Source: an uncultured Clostridia bacterium
GTDB taxonomy: Bacteria; Bacillota; Clostridia; Christensenellales; Aristaeellaceae
NCBI GenBank assembly: GCA_946409855.1
Contig: CAMJXZ010000206.1
Location: 1 to 6,139 of the forward strand
Reading direction: 5' to 3'
DNA: 6,139 nucleotides
Shown here: positions 4,886-6,139 of the stretch, one piece after another
Layout of the letters: each line of letters starts with the position of its first letter
How positions within the stretch are numbered: position 1 is the stretch's first letter
Translations under genes and position numbers: made by a program
The notes under the pieces: generated by a model
The model's database searches: none
Seen by the model: the letters and a program-made list of their open reading frames with translations, nothing else
Told to the model about the DNA's origin: nothing

Positions 4886-6139
4886 ATGCGGATCGGCGTG
4901 TTCGAACTGGATTGTGTTTTCCAGCCGCTCTTTGTGCTGGCGCAGGTGCGCAGCAAAAAGGCCAGGCTGCTGCGCGCGATCCATATCAGAAACGTGCGCG
5001 GCACAGAAAAGGACTGGCTGCGCCTGCACGCGGAAATCCAGGGGAGGAGCACCCGGAAAAAGGTGGTCCGGGATCTCCGGGTGGGGGATGAGGCCGCCGC
5101 CCGGGCGGTGGAAGCCGGCATCCTGGAAGGGCTGGTGCTCCCCGATGATTTTGTCCCCGGGAAATATACGGCCCGGCTGCTCATCAACGACGCCGCGGGG
5201 GAGACGGAGATCCTGTTTTCCTTTGAGGTGCTGCCCAGGCAGGTGATTCCGACGGACTTTGTCCGGGCGCCGCTTCTGAGCGCTTATATCAGCACCGACG
5301 ACGCGCTCAAGGCCTTTGCCTCCCGGGCGGTGGACGGCCAGATCGGCCTGACCGCAAAAGAGACGCTCCGGCTCCTGTACGAGGCGCTTTCAAAACAGGA
5401 ACTGAGCTATCAGCCCGTCAACCTGACCTGCTACCCGGACTGTCAGGAGATTTCCCGGCTTTCGCATACGCTGAGAACCGGGGGCAGCTGTTCCGACCTG
5501 AGCCTGCTTTTCGCGTCCCTTCTGTCCTGCCGCGGGATCCCGCCGGCGCTGATCCTGTTTACGGATCATATGGCGGCCGGCTGCTTTACGGATGATGAGC
5601 CGCCCGTGTTTGAAACCCTGGAGGGGAGCGCGGCGATCCTGTCCCTCCTGGAAACGGGGAAGCTGGCGGCGGTCGAGTGCACGGCGGTCTGCCGGTATCT
5701 GCAGGCGGACGAGGAGGAAGCGGCCGGAAAGCTCCTTCGCCGGCTGCGCACCGGGGTGCCCTGCGTGCTGATCAATGTGCGCCAGGTCCTGGCCAACGGC
5801 ACGGCGGCCCGTCTGCCGGACGAGTGGGCCGGCACGGCGCCCTGCCCGGGCTGCGGATATCCCTGCCCGCCGGACGGCGGCGGCGAGGGGATCCTCTGCC
5901 CCGCGTGCGGCAGGCGGTTTATCCCGGGCGGATCGGAAAACGCGCCGCCGGCCCGTCCGGACGGCGAAGGGGAGGAAATCGTCTCCTACAGCGCCATGAT
6001 CCAGTATGGGCTGGCCCGGGGGAACGCGTACGTGATCCATATGCTGGTGGCGGATGAAAAAACGGTCCGCGTCGCGCCGTCCTGGCAGGGGCATACGGTG
6101 CGCGCCGTCGGTCCCCGTGCCTTTTTGAACGGGACGGCG
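4886..6139 (+). CDS. Transglutaminase-like / zinc ribbon / LRR protein, 3' end outside window
   Basis: An open frame of 418 codons runs uninterrupted off the right edge. GGAGG at 4874-4878 is 7 bases before ATG. There is no signal peptide or membrane helix. Domain order: a beta-rich N-terminal domain (about 1-120) and a helical lead-in (130-180). A transglutaminase-like core follows, with the nucleophile motif GGSCSDLSLLFASLL (Cys202), RGIPPALI, and the His motif FTDHMAAG (His228). Later come VECTAV (264-268) and INVRQVLANGTAARLP (296-311), which fit the 'E.T' and 'D...R..gi.pLP' segments of this superfamily. Next is a zinc ribbon with CPGC (320-323) and CPAC (338-341). Residues 393-414 (KTVRVAPSW, HTVRAVGPRAF) match the 'v.IP....G..V..Ig..AF' unit of BspA-type LRR_5 repeats, so a repeat array probably follows. 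Members of the fold can be proteases or cross-linkers; the actual reaction is unknown. It is the last visible gene of the sigma/anti-sigma operon and a likely effector. Confidence 0.8.
   Translation, partial: MRIGVFELDCVFQPLFVLAQVRSKKARLLRAIHIRNVRGTEKDWLRLHAEIQGRSTRKKVVRDLRVGDEAAARAVEAGILEGLVLPDDFVPGKYTARLLINDAAGETEILFSFEVLPRQVIPTDFVRAPLLSAYISTDDALKAFASRAVDGQIGLTAKETLRLLYEALSKQELSYQPVNLTCYPDCQEISRLSHTLRTGGSCSDLSLLFASLLSCRGIPPALILFTDHMAAGCFTDDEPPVFETLEGSAAILSLLETGKLAAVECTAVCRYLQADEEEAAGKLLRRLRTGVPCVLINVRQVLANGTAARLPDEWAGTAPCPGCGYPCPPDGGGEGILCPACGRRFIPGGSENAPPARPDGEGEEIVSYSAMIQYGLARGNAYVIHMLVADEKTVRVAPSWQGHTVRAVGPRAFLNGTA

Noticed and set aside
5390..6094. Minus-strand open frame (234 codons) opposite the transglutaminase-like gene
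   Set aside because: It is Arg/Ala/Gly-rich shadow sequence. The plus strand carries Cys/His catalytic motifs and paired CxxC motifs.

Overview
The window looks like a chromosomal piece of a fairly GC-rich Firmicute, most likely a gut or rumen Clostridia-type bacterium. The signs are strong GGAGG ribosome binding sites, sigma-A promoters, a lipoprotein with a DUF6273-like domain, and the start of BspA-type leucine-rich repeats. No species can be named from the sequence. No insertion sequence, integrase, CRISPR array or phage structural gene is visible.

Left edge (1-534): a tRNA-Val(CAC) gene on the minus strand is cut by the window edge. It is driven by a near-perfect promoter at 153-181. 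A copy of the 5' 22 bases of the tRNA lies between promoter and gene, 54 bp upstream. Bases 182-534 hold no credible gene, only a strong hairpin that probably ends transcription of the first protein gene.

Minus-strand block (535-3272): four genes, all read leftwards. In transcription order they are an SPFH-like protein without a signal peptide (2724-3263), a small secreted helical protein (2126-2581), a lipoprotein with a DUF6273-like domain (1310-1954) and a secreted beta-rich protein (535-1167). Gaps of about 140-170 bp and a good terminator at 2032-2070 suggest separate units rather than one operon. The last three share only an export signal.

Plus-strand operon (3304 to right edge): an extended -10 promoter, an AT-rich leader with a dyad, then three closely spaced genes. 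They encode an ECF-type sigma factor, a zinc-binding anti-sigma-like protein with no membrane segment, and a large protein that runs off the right edge. That third protein combines a transglutaminase-like cysteine protease fold, a zinc ribbon and the start of a leucine-rich repeat array. None of the three has an export signal or membrane helix. The inferred picture is a cytoplasmic regulatory pair co-transcribed with a multi-domain, possibly protein-modifying or protein-binding effector. This operon is the most interesting part of the window.
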